Source of the DNA: Sulfoacidibacillus ferrooxidans
GTDB taxonomy: Bacteria; Bacillota; Bacilli; Alicyclobacillales; SLC66
Assembly (NCBI RefSeq): GCF_022606465.1
Contig: NZ_JALBUF010000005.1
Coordinates: forward strand, 62,001-126,000
Length of the DNA stretch: 64,000 nt
Reading direction: 5' to 3'
A model generated the notes under the pieces. That model saw only the letters and a program-made list of their open reading frames with translations. It had not been told where the DNA came from and searched no databases. The position numbers and the translations under genes were made by a program. This document shows positions 1 through 9,227 of the stretch, in pieces. Positions within the stretch are counted from its first letter, which is position 1, and every line of letters starts with the position of its first letter.

Positions 1-608
1 TATGCTTGCGGATAGGACTGTTTGCCCATGTCTTTCATTTTAAGATTCGATGGTGTGGTGATCGTGTGATTGGAGACGCCAAGGCGCATGTCGACGAGTG
101 CTGGATCAATGGCTAAGACAGCAGACGTCTCGTCTTCGCCTGCATGGCCCGTAACGGGTGCATACTTGACAATCTCTGCGCGATAATCGACCCACCAGTT
201 GATCGTAAGGACGGTGGCACCGTGATCGGCCAGTTTTTCACTGACTAGGGAGAGGCTCGACATGTTGCCGCCATGCCCATTGAACAGGACCACGTTTTGC
301 ATCCCCTGTTTGAGATACGCTTTGGCCACTTCAAAGACGTAGGCACCAAATACTTCACCAGGAATATCGATGGTACCTGCAAAAGGAGCGAGTCCAAAGG
401 AGTGGCCATATGGGATTTCAGGTGCCATTAACACGCGATCACCAATGAGTGGATTTAAACGGCGTACAAATTCACGCGGGATCAGGATATCTGTGGATAG
501 TGAACAGTGTGGGCCATGCGCTTCGATCATGCCAATCGGGATGAGAACGGTGTCGACTCGTTGGGCAAAGTCGGTGAATGATGTCATGTTTAACTCGTGC
601 ATGTACAT
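1..608 (-). CDS. Creatininase-family amidohydrolase (partial, C-terminus beyond window)
   Basis: Reading leftward from ATG 608 gives about 202 residues before the window edge, so the 3' end is missing. The protein has the family's metal-site signatures: E-A-H-G-P-H at residues 29-34 with D40, N-G-H-G-G-N at 110-115, and G-E-D-E near 157-160. Creatininase-family enzymes are metal-dependent cyclic amidohydrolases; the substrate cannot be told from sequence and need not be creatinine. The start is preceded by a GAGGG ribosome binding site; a second ATG at 602 is possible. It lies 12 bases downstream of the M20 peptidase gene on the same strand, so the two are probably one operon for breaking down an amide or peptide-like compound (inference). 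Confidence 0.85.
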   Translation of the reverse strand, partial: MYMHELNMTSFTDFAQRVDTVLIPIGMIEAHGPHCSLSTDILIPREFVRRLNPLIGDRVLMAPEIPYGHSFGLAPFAGTIDIPGEVFGAYVFEVAKAYLKQGMQNVVLFNGHGGNMSSLSLVSEKLADHGATVLTINWWVDYRAEIVKYAPVTGHAGEDETSAVLAIDPALVDMRLGVSNHTITTPSNLKMKDMGKQSYPQA

Positions 609-620
609 GGTATCGCCCTC

Positions 621-1757
621 TTATCTATGTATGTTTGTGCGCAAAAAGTCGGCAAGTAATGCGGCGCGATAGGGAAGGTTTGCGACGACTACGTGCTCGT
701 TGCGCGCGTGTGCACCATCGCCCACAGGTCCTAATCCATCGACTGTCGGAATGCCAAGTGCTGCGGTGAAGTTGCCGTCGCTTCCACCGCCTGAAAGTCC
801 TTCGTTGACTTCGTAACCGTGTGCATGTGCGATGCTTTGCAGTTGTACAAATAAGTCTACGCCTTGTGCTGTGCGTTCTAGTGGATAGCGGTTAATGCCA
901 CCTGTGACTGTAATTGTCGTACCTGCAATGTACGGTGTGCGGTTCATGATCTTGTGTGCGACAGCTTCTCCCTGCTCTTTGGTCATAAAGCGCAGGTCTA
1001 CTCCTGCTTGTGCATGCTCGGCTTTGACGTTGACGCGCGTTCCGCCGGATATGAGGCCGACGTTGACGCTAATCCCTGCATCGATGTCGGTTAACTGACG
1101 TAGATCAGCGATCTGTAGCGCTAGTTCTTCGATGGCGTTTGCGCCAGCTCTTGGATCGTGTCCGGCATGAGAGGGAATGCCTTTGACGGTAATAGTAAAA
1201 TCTGCGATGCCTTTGCGCGCTGTCTTGATGTCACCGTTTGGTGGAATGCTTGATTCTGGGACAAGGACACAAACACTTTTTTTCGCTTCTGCTTCAATGA
1301 GTTCGCGCGAGGCGTGTGACCCGATTTCTTCATCAGAGGTGGCTAGAAAAACGACTTTACGATTACCTGTCACATGGTTTGCAGCAAGCGCATGGATGGC
1401 GTAAAGGGCAACTGTTAAGCCACCTTTCATATCAAACGCGCCTGGGCCGTAGAGGATGCCATCGCGCTTTTCGATGGAGAGTGCGCCTTGATCCCATACC
1501 GTATCAAAATGACCGATGATCAGGATTTGCTCGTCTCCTTCTCCATATGTACAACGATAGCAGTCTCCTGTATGCGTTTGCGAGATACGAGTCACAGAGC
1601 CGCCCACTAATCGAGTAAATTCTGCTTGAAGTACTTGTCCGCACTGATCGACCAGTGATTTGTCGGTCGATGGGGACTCTGCCTGCATGAGCGTGATTAG
1701 TGTTTGCTCCATCTCTGTTTCGCGTGCTAGTAAGTAACTTAGCATGTCAGACAACAC
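621..1757 (-). CDS. M20-family metallopeptidase (carboxypeptidase G2 / ArgE-DapE type)
   Basis: The 378-residue protein has the typical length and zinc-site motifs of M20 peptidases: G-H-F-D-T-V at residues 82-87 (metal His83, catalytic Asp85), F-D-M-K-G-G at 108-113 (bridging Asp), D-E-E-I-G-S at 142-147 (catalytic Glu and metal Glu), and P-E-S-S near 167-170. No signal peptide is visible, so it should be cytoplasmic. The start is GTG at 1757, with a G-rich ribosome binding site (AAGGGGGGG) about five bases upstream; an in-frame ATG at 1745 is the alternative. The creatininase-family gene follows 12 bases after the stop. Substrate is unknown; a dipeptide, acyl-amino acid or folate-like conjugate would all fit the family. 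Confidence 0.88.
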   Translation of the reverse strand: MLSDMLSYLLARETEMEQTLITLMQAESPSTDKSLVDQCGQVLQAEFTRLVGGSVTRISQTHTGDCYRCTYGEGDEQILIIGHFDTVWDQGALSIEKRDGILYGPGAFDMKGGLTVALYAIHALAANHVTGNRKVVFLATSDEEIGSHASRELIEAEAKKSVCVLVPESSIPPNGDIKTARKGIADFTITVKGIPSHAGHDPRAGANAIEELALQIADLRQLTDIDAGISVNVGLISGGTRVNVKAEHAQAGVDLRFMTKEQGEAVAHKIMNRTPYIAGTTITVTGGINRYPLERTAQGVDLFVQLQSIAHAHGYEVNEGLSGGGSDGNFTAALGIPTVDGLGPVGDGAHARNEHVVVANLPYRAALLADFLRTNIHR

Positions 1758-1904
1758 GAAGCCCCCCCTTATATCTGGTACTCTACGTCATCATAGCGTG
1801 TGCTATGCATTCCGACAAGAGTAAAAGAAAGCGGGGGAGGTAATGACTTTTTTGCAGAATGATGCGCTGTGTATACAGTGTGTACATACAATGGCAGATG
1901 ATCA

Positions 1905-2474
1905 TTAGTACATTTTTTTTTCATCTTGATAGTCTTTTAAGATCTCAACCGCTTCACGAAAACGGATGGCGTGAATGATTTCACGTTGCCGCAAGTAGGC
2001 GAGGCTGTCTTTGAGATCTACGTCATCAGTTAAGTCGATGAGCCACTGGTAGGTTGCGCGAGCTTTCTCTTCAGCCGCTATATCTTCATACAAATCAGCG
2101 ATGGGATCGCCTTTGCTCTGTATGTATGTGGCGGTAAAGGGATTGCCTGCGGCATTCTCGTAAAAAAGTGACATGCCGTGATTGGCATAGTGTTCGCCAA
2201 GTCCTGCCGCTTGCATTTGTTCGATCGTAGCGTCTTTTGTCAGCTTATATACCATAGTTGCAATCATTTCGAGGTGTGCCAATTCTTCTGTTCCAATGTC
2301 GGTAAGCAATCCCACTACTTTGTCTGGAATGGTAAAGCGCTGATTCAAATACCGGAGTGCGGCGGCGAGTTCACCATCTGCCCCTCCATACTGTTCGAGT
2401 AAATAACGAGCGAGGCGCGGATTGCATGTGCTGACTCTTACTGGATATTGCAGTTTCTTCTCATACACCCACAC
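1905..2474 (-). CDS. cotJC: Spore coat protein CotJC (manganese-catalase-like)
   Basis: The 189-residue protein matches CotJC along its full length, starting with W-V-Y-E-K-K-L-Q-Y-P and including the ferritin-like metal ligands in E-E-L-A-H-L-E (residues about 85-91), A-E-E-K-A-R and the R-E-I-I-H region. CotJC is an inner-coat protein related to di-manganese catalases and is made in the mother cell during sporulation. The start is GTG at 2474, with GGGAGTG about eight bases upstream; the ATG four bases further up is out of frame and soon hits a stop. In Bacillus cotJA-cotJB-cotJC form one operon. Here cotJC stands alone and cotJA-cotJB lie about 16 kb away at 18689-19160. Confidence 0.95.
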   Translation of the reverse strand: MWVYEKKLQYPVRVSTCNPRLARYLLEQYGGADGELAAALRYLNQRFTIPDKVVGLLTDIGTEELAHLEMIATMVYKLTKDATIEQMQAAGLGEHYANHGMSLFYENAAGNPFTATYIQSKGDPIADLYEDIAAEEKARATYQWLIDLTDDVDLKDSLAYLRQREIIHAIRFREAVEILKDYQDEKKMY

Positions 2475-2749
2475 GCATGATCACTCCCGCTACAAAATGC
2501 CGTCAGGAATGGATATGCGAGTAGGGGTTGTACATATGCTGCCTATCTGTGTGCCTCTCTCGCAAATGTGACTCGGTTTCCTACCATGGATGGCCTACGT
2601 TTCATCCTCTTTGATGAGTTCGGTCGTCACTGACCGACAAAAAACTGCATGGTTGGACGAACTATAAGAGTGTTAACTTTTTATAGCACCATTCTTCCTC
2701 ACTCCCACAACGATGAATTGCCAAAATACCTAGGGTAGGAGAATGATCA

Positions 2750-3817
2750 TTGACACTTCAAATAACGATTGATTTGGGAACATCACACTTTCGCGCAGGA
2801 CTTGCGGGTGAGCAAAGGATCATTAGCGAGCCATGTACGATTGCACGCAAGGAAAATGGAAAGCTCATTATAGGTGCAGAAGCGGAACGCATGGTGGGAC
2901 GCCATCCGGATTCAGTCACGGTTACCCATCCTTTCTACGGGGGATCGGTAAAGGATTTTGATGGTACGGTCGCTGTGTTGAAATATATTGTTGAACAATT
3001 GATTCCTAATAAATGGGCGAGGCGATTTGATATCACGCTTGCCGTACCCAATATGCTCACTCCAGTCGAACGTCGAGCGTTACAAGAGGCGGCACGTATG
3101 GCTGGTGCACGGCGTGTCGAATTATTTGACACACTCGTTGCGGCAGCTATTGGGGCGAATTTGCCAATCGATCAGCCAACTGGTTGTTTACTGGTGAGTT
3201 TAGGTGCGGGTTCTACTGAAGTTGCCCTCTTATCGTTAGGCGGCATTGTAGATAGTCGTAGAGTGAGTATCGGTGGGCGCACTGTGGATGAGGAAATTAT
3301 GAATTGGGTGCGAAGAGAATTGGCTTTTTTGATTGGAGTTCATACGGCGGAAAACTTAAAATGCCAGTCTGATACTACGGCAGAGACTCCGTCGTTTGCT
3401 GTGAAAGGGCGTCATTTGGAAACAGGATTGCCACAAGAAATAAAGATCCCAAGCACGGTTGTGAAGGACTCGTTGGTCAATTATTACGAAACGATCGTCA
3501 GTCTCATTGTGCAAACGATCGAGGCCTGTCCACCTGAACTGGTAGGCGATATTATGGATCGTGGCATCGTGCTTGTAGGCGGCGGTGCCAATGAAGTGAA
3601 TGTATTGAAGCATCTGACATTTCGCACTGAAGTGCCTATTATCGTTGCGGATGTCCCAGAGACGTGCGTGATTCGTGGCTTGATGCGCGCAAAGAGGACA
3701 AGTGGTCGTGTAGGATCGTCAAAGTCTGGATCGAAGATCCCGTCACTTTTTGCCAATCTATCTATGGACAAGCAATCATGGCGTGAACAAGTACAAAAAC
3801 TGATAGGCAAGTCATAA
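2750..3817 (+). CDS. Divergent MreB/Mbl-like actin-family protein
   Basis: The 355-residue protein has MreB-family architecture: the phosphate-1 loop D-L-G-T-S (residues 8-12), the A-A-A-I-G-A segment (131-136), the phosphate-2 region followed by S-L-G-G-I-V, and the adenosine motif G-I-V-L-V-G-G-G-A. MreB proteins polymerise on the membrane and guide wall synthesis in rod-shaped cells. Several usually conserved residues differ: the phosphate-2 Asp is Ser150 (V-S-L-G-A-G-S-T), and the E-E-P before A-A-A-I-G is D-T-L (127-129). The C-terminus also has a basic tail of about 30 residues. The start is TTG at 2750, forced by a stop six bases upstream, with AGGAG spaced about nine bases. It is not next to mreCD, so it is probably a paralogue and may bind nucleotide differently. 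Confidence 0.85.
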   Translation: MTLQITIDLGTSHFRAGLAGEQRIISEPCTIARKENGKLIIGAEAERMVGRHPDSVTVTHPFYGGSVKDFDGTVAVLKYIVEQLIPNKWARRFDITLAVPNMLTPVERRALQEAARMAGARRVELFDTLVAAAIGANLPIDQPTGCLLVSLGAGSTEVALLSLGGIVDSRRVSIGGRTVDEEIMNWVRRELAFLIGVHTAENLKCQSDTTAETPSFAVKGRHLETGLPQEIKIPSTVVKDSLVNYYETIVSLIVQTIEACPPELVGDIMDRGIVLVGGGANEVNVLKHLTFRTEVPIIVADVPETCVIRGLMRAKRTSGRVGSSKSGSKIPSLFANLSMDKQSWREQVQKLIGKS

Positions 3818-3895
3818 CTGTGGATGAAAAGAGCATGAAGGAGGGCGATTTTTGGTAAGATAAGAAGCATCATGCAGCAGAAGGGTGAAGAAGCT

Positions 3896-5332
3896 ATGGC
3901 CGTGTCATTGAAGCAGCCTTTTTCGGAGTCGCCGGCTTATCGGTGGCTCATTTTTGGGACGGTCGTTATCGGTACATTTATGGTGAATGTAGATAGTAGT
4001 ATCGTCAATGTCGCTTTACCAATCTTACAGGAACAGTACAAGGTAAGCACGGGGATTTTGCAGTGGGTGATCTCTGGCTATTTGCTGGTGATTACAGCGA
4101 TTTTGCCTGTGATCGGGGGGATTTCGGACCGCGTCGATCGCAAGAAGATGTTTATTGCTGGGGTTTCCGTGTTTACTTTGGGTTCGATTCTTTGTGGGAC
4201 GGCTGCAGGTATCGAGCAGCTCATCTTATATCGGCTGATTCAAGCGCTCGGTGGTGCGGTGATCATGGGTAATGTGATGTCCATTGTGGCATATACGTTT
4301 CCAGCCGGTCAACGGGGACGACCTTTAGGGCTGATCAGTAGTGTGGTTGCCATCGGCACGATTGTTGGACCTGCTGTAGGTGGGTTACTGATTGCAAGTG
4401 CGGGGTGGCGATCGATTTTCTGGGTCAATGCGCCGTTTGGCGTTATTTCTGTGCTGATGAGTATCTTTGTATTGCGACGGATATCATCCAATAAGAATAT
4501 GGCTGAATTTGATTGGATTGGTTCTAGCTGGTTTATTCTTGCCATGATGAGTTTGTTGCTGTTTATCTCCAACGGAACGGATTGGGGGTGGCTGAGTCTT
4601 TGGAGTGTCGGCAGTCTTGTCGTCAGTATTTTGAGTTGGTTTTGGTTTGTCAGACGTTCTTTGCATATCAAGATGCCGCTGATTGAATTGAGCTTGTTTC
4701 GTTCGGCCCGGTTTACAATCGGTAATTTTGCTGGCTATTTATCGTATGTGATGATTATGTTTCCAGCTATTTTATTGCCCTTGTTTTTACGTCAAGTCCT
4801 GCATGAGCCGATTGGCAGTATTGGGTTATTGCTCACGCCACAGTCGATTGTCATGATTGTATTTGCGCCACTTGGCGGTTGGCTCAGTGATCGCATCGGG
4901 CCGAGGTGGCCGACGGTTGCCGGGATGGCATTAACTGCTGGTGCGTTAGGGTTGATGGCGCTTCTTGGTAGAGGGTCTAGTTATGGGGAAATTGTGCTGG
5001 ATCAGGCGTTGTTTGGTGCGGGATTGGGGTTATTTACATCGCCCAATAACGTGGTCGTGTTAGAGTCGGTCCCTGTTGAAAAAACAGGATTAACGGGTAG
5101 CCTTTTGGCAACGGTCCGCAATTTTGGACGGGTGACTGGTGTTGCGTTTGCTGTCTTACTATTAGAAACGCAAGTCGGCTCGCGCGCAGTGTATCCTACG
5201 GCTATGTTTTTGCGCGGATTTCATCTTGTCTTTGTAGCTGGACTTTTGCTTGGGGTGCTTGGCACCGTCATGGTTAGTTTGCGGGGAAGCGTACCTAGCC
5301 AACAGGAGTCCTTGCACCCCTCGCGTTCGTAA
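3896..5332 (+). CDS. MFS multidrug exporter, DHA2 (EmrB/QacA) type
   Basis: The 478-residue membrane protein has about 14 hydrophobic segments, the size of the DHA2 drug:proton antiporter group. Visible signatures are N-V-D-S-S-I-V-N-V-A-L-P in TM1, G-G-I-S-D-R-V-D-R-K in the TM2-TM3 loop (motif A), and I-V-G-P-A-V-G-G in TM5 (motif C, typical of exporters). I chose ATG 3896 because AAGGGTGA lies seven bases upstream; an in-frame ATG at 3872 lacks a clear ribosome binding site. The gene is about 80 bases downstream of the MreB-like gene and followed by a hairpin at 5358-5388. Substrates cannot be predicted; no TetR/MarR-type regulator is adjacent. Confidence 0.9.
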   Translation: MAVSLKQPFSESPAYRWLIFGTVVIGTFMVNVDSSIVNVALPILQEQYKVSTGILQWVISGYLLVITAILPVIGGISDRVDRKKMFIAGVSVFTLGSILCGTAAGIEQLILYRLIQALGGAVIMGNVMSIVAYTFPAGQRGRPLGLISSVVAIGTIVGPAVGGLLIASAGWRSIFWVNAPFGVISVLMSIFVLRRISSNKNMAEFDWIGSSWFILAMMSLLLFISNGTDWGWLSLWSVGSLVVSILSWFWFVRRSLHIKMPLIELSLFRSARFTIGNFAGYLSYVMIMFPAILLPLFLRQVLHEPIGSIGLLLTPQSIVMIVFAPLGGWLSDRIGPRWPTVAGMALTAGALGLMALLGRGSSYGEIVLDQALFGAGLGLFTSPNNVVVLESVPVEKTGLTGSLLATVRNFGRVTGVAFAVLLLETQVGSRAVYPTAMFLRGFHLVFVAGLLLGVLGTVMVSLRGSVPSQQESLHPSRS

Positions 5333-5357
5333 CTGTTTTTCATGAAATTTTTTTGTG

Positions 5358-5390
5358 CAAGGAGACCCTCACTATTGTGGGTCTCCTTCT
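5358..5390. terminator. Hairpin between the exporter and the YjcZ-like gene
   Basis: AAGGAGACCC pairs with GGGTCTCCTT across a 10-base loop, giving a 10-bp perfect stem. The T-run after it is short on either strand. It sits between convergent genes, so it probably ends both transcripts. Confidence 0.55.
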
Positions 5391-5405
5391 ACGTCTGAAG
5401 CGAGC

Positions 5406-5522
5406 TTAGTAAGCGCCCATACCTGTTGTACCTGCACCAAATGCTGGTACTAGTAAGAAAAATAACACGAAGATGATTAGAAACACTACGGCCCACTGCG
5501 TATATCCACCAAATGTACCCAT
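5406..5522 (-). CDS. YjcZ-family sporulation microprotein
   Basis: This 38-residue reading frame starts at ATG 5522 with a strong ribosome binding site (GAGGAGTG, about eight bases upstream). It encodes a Gly-rich N-terminus (M-G-T-F-G-G-Y-T), one hydrophobic segment of about 20 residues (A-V-V-F-L-I-I-F-V-L-F-F-L-L-V), and a Gly/Tyr C-terminus ending G-M-G-A-Y. That pattern is typical of the short YjcZ/YczN sporulation proteins of Bacillales, which are made in large amounts in spores and whose function is unclear. It is transcribed toward the exporter gene. The family call rests on composition and pattern, as the protein is too short for more. Confidence 0.75.
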   Translation of the reverse strand: MGTFGGYTQWAVVFLIIFVLFFLLVPAFGAGTTGMGAY

Positions 5523-5777
5523 CGCGACAACACTCCTCTTGGATGCGGCATAATCCTACAGTACGTTTGGTCCACGCTAAGCGTATCCGCTCCTGTCCCC
5601 TATACTCGAAAAACCTTCAAATCTTTGCCTATTTGTCCAGATTTCATCACGAAAAAGAATAAGTAACCTATGTTTTATTGTTTGAATTCACATATTCGAC
5701 ATTCTCTTAAAAGTACATGGAGGACATAAAGCTATATAATGATAAGTAACGGTTTGAAAGAAAGGAGATTATTATAC

Positions 5778-8738
5778 TTGCAAACTGTGCATTTTACATT
5801 AAACTCTGAACCACAAGAGGCGCCGACAGGAACCAGAATCCTTGACTATATGATCGAGCAGGGGATTGAACATCCGCATATTTGTTATTCTGAAGTACTC
5901 GGGCCTATTCAAAGTTGCGATACTTGTATGTGTGAAGTAGACGGGAAGGTTATGAGAGCTTGCTCTACGCTTCTCGTAGATGGCATGCATATTGTCACTG
6001 ATTCAGATGTTGCGCGCGGTGCGCAACACGAGGCGATGGACCGCATTTTAGAAAATCACTTACTGTATTGCACGGTGTGTGATAACAATAATGGGAACTG
6101 TAAGGTACATAACACAGCAGAGATGCTTGAGGTTACGCACCAAACAAGACCTTATCGTCCAAAAGAATATGAAAAAGATCTGTCCAATCCATTTTATCGT
6201 TATGATGCAGATCAGTGTATTCTTTGCGGGCGCTGTGTAGAAGCTTGTCAGGATCTCCAAGTGAACGAAACACTGAGTATCAATTGGGAAAGTGATATGC
6301 CACGCGTGCTGTGGGATGGTGGCAAGCCGATTGATGAATCTTCTTGTGTCTCGTGTGGACACTGTGTGACTGTGTGCCCATGTAATGCACTGATGGAGAC
6401 GTCGATGCTAGGACAAGCCGGTTTTATGACAAGCATTGGCGATGACATGCTAGAGCCGATGATTGATTTGGTTAAGGCGGTTGAACCGGATTATCAAACC
6501 ATTTTTGCGGTCTCTGAAGTAGAAGCTGCGATGCGCGAGACGAGAACGAAGAAAACGAAGACGGTCTGTACATTCTGCGGTGTTGGGTGTGCATTTGACG
6601 TTTGGACAAAAGGTAGAGAGATTCTCAAAATTGAGCCGAGTGAAGAAGCTCCGGTCAACAGTATTTCTACATGTATAAAAGGAAAGTTTGGATGGGATTT
6701 CGTCAATTCAGATCAGCGTCTCACATCGCCTTTGATTCGCAAAGGGGATGTATTTGTCGAAGCTACATGGGATGAAGCCTATGACTTGATTGCAGAAAAA
6801 ATGGGCGCTATCAAACGGACCTACGGTGGGGATGCGATCGGCTTTATTTCTTCATCCAAGATGACAAACGAAGAAAATTATTTGATTCAAAAGATGGCGC
6901 GCCAAGTCTTTGAAACGAATAACGTGGACAATTGCTCGCGGTATTGCCAATCTCCTGCATCTGATGGGCTGCAACAAACAGGGGGCATTGGTGGAGATAC
7001 TGCGACGATCGAGGATATCGCTGGTGCAGGGCTTGTGATTCTTGTCGGTTGTGCGCCAGCTGAAGGACATCCAGTGCTGGCCACTCGGATTAAACGTGCG
7101 CATAAGTTGCATGGTCAAAAATTGATTTCTGTCGACTTGCGCAGACATGAAATGGCAGATCGTGCCGATCTCTTTATTCGCCCTAAACAGGGGACTGACT
7201 TTGTGTGGCTGTCGGCCGTTGCAAAGTACATCGTGGATCAGGGATGGCACGATCAAGCATTTATCGAGCAGCATGTCAATTTCTTTGATGAGTATATGAA
7301 GCTTCTGGCGACGTACACGCTTGATTATGCACAAGAGATGACAGGAATATCAAAAGACACGCTCATTGAGCTTGCCACATCGATCCATGAAGCGGATGGA
7401 ACAGCTATTTGTTGGGGTATGGGTGTGACGCAAAACATCGCAGGCTCTCATACATCTGCGGCGATTGCTAATCTGTTGCTGTTGACCGGCAATATGGGTC
7501 GACGCAATGCCGGAGCTTTTCCTTTGCGCGGTCATAATAACGTGCAAGGTGCAGCGGATATGGGTACAATGCCGAACATTTTCCCGGGCTATCAATCGGT
7601 AACAGATGATGACATTCGCCATAAGTTTGAAGAGGCATATGGTGTAGATATTTCTGCACAACCTGGTTTAGACAATATTAGCATGCTCTTAGGTGTGCAA
7701 CGCGGTACGCTAAAAGCGATGTATATTGCGGGTGAAGATATGGCATGGGTTGATTCAAATGCCAATCACACACAAGAAATGCTTGCTAAAATAGACTTTT
7801 TAGTGGTTCAGGAGATCTTTTTGACGACGACGGCTCAATTTGCAGATGTTATTTTACCGGGTGCGCCTTCGCTCGAAAAAGACGGGACATTCACGAATAC
7901 GGAGCGCCGCGTGCAGCGCTTGTATCAGGCTTTAGAGCCACTCGGAGAGGCAAAAGCGGACTGGATGATCTTGACGGAACTTGCGAAGCGGATGGGTCAC
8001 GACTGGGGATATCAACATCCAAGTGAGATTTTTGCAGAGATGGCTAGTCTCACGCCGTTTTTCTCAGGCTGTGATTATGATGTATTAGCTGGTTGGAATA
8101 GTTTTCACTGGGGTTCACCTGATGGTTCTAACACACCGGTTTTGTATTTAAATGGGTTCCATTTTCCAGACAAAAAAGCGAGATTTGCTTTGACCGATTA
8201 CATTCCTAGTGAAACGTATCCTGCTGAGTTTGATCTAGCGCTTGACAATGGTCGCTTATTGGAGCAGTTTCACGAAGGCAATTTAACTAATAAATCAGCA
8301 GGTATACAGCATAAGTTGCCAGAGGTATTTGTCGAAGTTTCTACAGAGCTAGCTGAAGAACGCGGCGTCAAGACGGGGACACTGGTGCGCCTGGAGTCGC
8401 CTTATGGTGCAATTAAACTACGCGCCTTAGTGACTGATCGCGTTAAAGGGACTACGCTCTATGTACCGATGCACTCGGCTAGCCATGAACATGCGATTAA
8501 TGTTCTAACAGGCAATTCTGTTGATGTACGCACGCATACACCTGCGTACAAGCAAATGAAAGTGCGCATGCACATACTAGAAGTAGAAGGTAAAAATCCG
8601 CTACCCAAAAATAATCCACGCAATGCACAGCGAACACCGCAAGTGGGTGTTCAGGTGGAACGGAAATGGGCAAGTGATCGATACGAACCGATCGCCGCGG
8701 TCAATGAACCGCTTCATAGGGGGCCTCAGCATGGCTAA
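5778..8738 (+). CDS. fdhF: Formate dehydrogenase-like molybdoenzyme, alpha subunit
   Basis: The 986-residue enzyme has the layout of the Bacillus YrhE/YjgC proteins. In order: a [2Fe-2S] plant-type ferredoxin domain (C36, C47, C50, C62), a His-Cys [4Fe-4S] site (H94, C98, C101, C108), two ferredoxin [4Fe-4S] clusters (C147/150/153/157 and C190/193/196/200), then the bis-MGD molybdopterin domain with its own cluster (C264, C267, C271, C299). The metal-ligand position is Cys390 in R-Y-C-Q-S-P, so this is a cysteine and not a selenocysteine form. Gln391 follows it where classical formate dehydrogenases have His. TTG 5778 is chosen because AAAGGAG lies ten bases upstream; ATG 5739 lacks a spaced site. 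The DUF1641 gene overlaps its end by eight bases. Confidence 0.9.
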   Translation: MQTVHFTLNSEPQEAPTGTRILDYMIEQGIEHPHICYSEVLGPIQSCDTCMCEVDGKVMRACSTLLVDGMHIVTDSDVARGAQHEAMDRILENHLLYCTVCDNNNGNCKVHNTAEMLEVTHQTRPYRPKEYEKDLSNPFYRYDADQCILCGRCVEACQDLQVNETLSINWESDMPRVLWDGGKPIDESSCVSCGHCVTVCPCNALMETSMLGQAGFMTSIGDDMLEPMIDLVKAVEPDYQTIFAVSEVEAAMRETRTKKTKTVCTFCGVGCAFDVWTKGREILKIEPSEEAPVNSISTCIKGKFGWDFVNSDQRLTSPLIRKGDVFVEATWDEAYDLIAEKMGAIKRTYGGDAIGFISSSKMTNEENYLIQKMARQVFETNNVDNCSRYCQSPASDGLQQTGGIGGDTATIEDIAGAGLVILVGCAPAEGHPVLATRIKRAHKLHGQKLISVDLRRHEMADRADLFIRPKQGTDFVWLSAVAKYIVDQGWHDQAFIEQHVNFFDEYMKLLATYTLDYAQEMTGISKDTLIELATSIHEADGTAICWGMGVTQNIAGSHTSAAIANLLLLTGNMGRRNAGAFPLRGHNNVQGAADMGTMPNIFPGYQSVTDDDIRHKFEEAYGVDISAQPGLDNISMLLGVQRGTLKAMYIAGEDMAWVDSNANHTQEMLAKIDFLVVQEIFLTTTAQFADVILPGAPSLEKDGTFTNTERRVQRLYQALEPLGEAKADWMILTELAKRMGHDWGYQHPSEIFAEMASLTPFFSGCDYDVLAGWNSFHWGSPDGSNTPVLYLNGFHFPDKKARFALTDYIPSETYPAEFDLALDNGRLLEQFHEGNLTNKSAGIQHKLPEVFVEVSTELAEERGVKTGTLVRLESPYGAIKLRALVTDRVKGTTLYVPMHSASHEHAINVLTGNSVDVRTHTPAYKQMKVRMHILEVEGKNPLPKNNPRNAQRTPQVGVQVERKWASDRYEPIAAVNEPLHRGPQHG

Positions 8739-9213
8739 ACTGATTCAACAGATCGAACGGGTGGCACAAACTCCCGAACAGTTGGAGGAGCAGAGTCTAC
8801 AGGAACTTCTTTTGATGCTTACGCAAAACAAAGATAGCCTTGTTGAAACTATGAAGATTGTGCAAGAGTTACATGAAAGTGGTATCTTAGAGGCAATGTA
8901 CTCACTTCTTCAAGCGAAGGAGAAAGTGGCGAAGATTCTCGTGAACCAGACGCTTCGTCCAGAAGCGACCACGATGGTCAATAACGCGATGAATGTAGCT
9001 GGTGTATTGACAAAGATAGACCCGGAAGTGTCAAGTAAGTTAATGAATTCTGTCGTTGTAGGCTTAGATGGAGCTGGTGAAACGTTGAATCACAGTCATA
9101 AGACGGGCGTTTTTGAACTAGCAAAATCTTTGAATGATCCAGATGTCACTAAAGGACTCAGTTTTATGCTGGCTTTCCTTAAAGGATTTGGCAAGGAACT
9201 CTCGCGCAACTAG
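8731..9213 (+). CDS. DUF1641 protein, partner of the formate dehydrogenase-like enzyme
   Basis: The 160-residue, largely helical protein resembles Bacillus YrhD/YjgD (DUF1641), found next to the formate dehydrogenase-like alpha subunit in many Bacillota. Its C-terminal half holds the typical L-A-K-S-L-N-D-P-D-V-T-K-G-L motif and a hydrophobic F-M-L-A-F-L-K-G-F-G end. ATG 8731 overlaps the last eight bases of the upstream gene, so the two are translationally coupled. Its role is not established; assembly or membrane attachment of the enzyme is a reasonable guess. An earlier in-frame start at 8623 would lie deep inside the upstream gene and has no ribosome binding site. Confidence 0.85.
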   Translation: MAKLIQQIERVAQTPEQLEEQSLQELLLMLTQNKDSLVETMKIVQELHESGILEAMYSLLQAKEKVAKILVNQTLRPEATTMVNNAMNVAGVLTKIDPEVSSKLMNSVVVGLDGAGETLNHSHKTGVFELAKSLNDPDVTKGLSFMLAFLKGFGKELSRN

Positions 9214-9227
9214 GGATGGATAGCGAG

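Noticed and set aside
2627-2644. TCGGTC/GACCGA stem as a terminator
   Set aside because: It is only six pairs and is followed by A residues, not T, on the + strand; on the minus strand T precedes it.
3836-3859. Seven-codon frame (ATG to TAA) before the MFS exporter as a leader peptide
   Set aside because: It has no ribosome binding site of its own and no attenuator-like hairpins follow.
5735-5740. TATAAT as a -10 box for the fdh operon
   Set aside because: No acceptable -35 lies 16-18 bases upstream, so I did not call a promoter.
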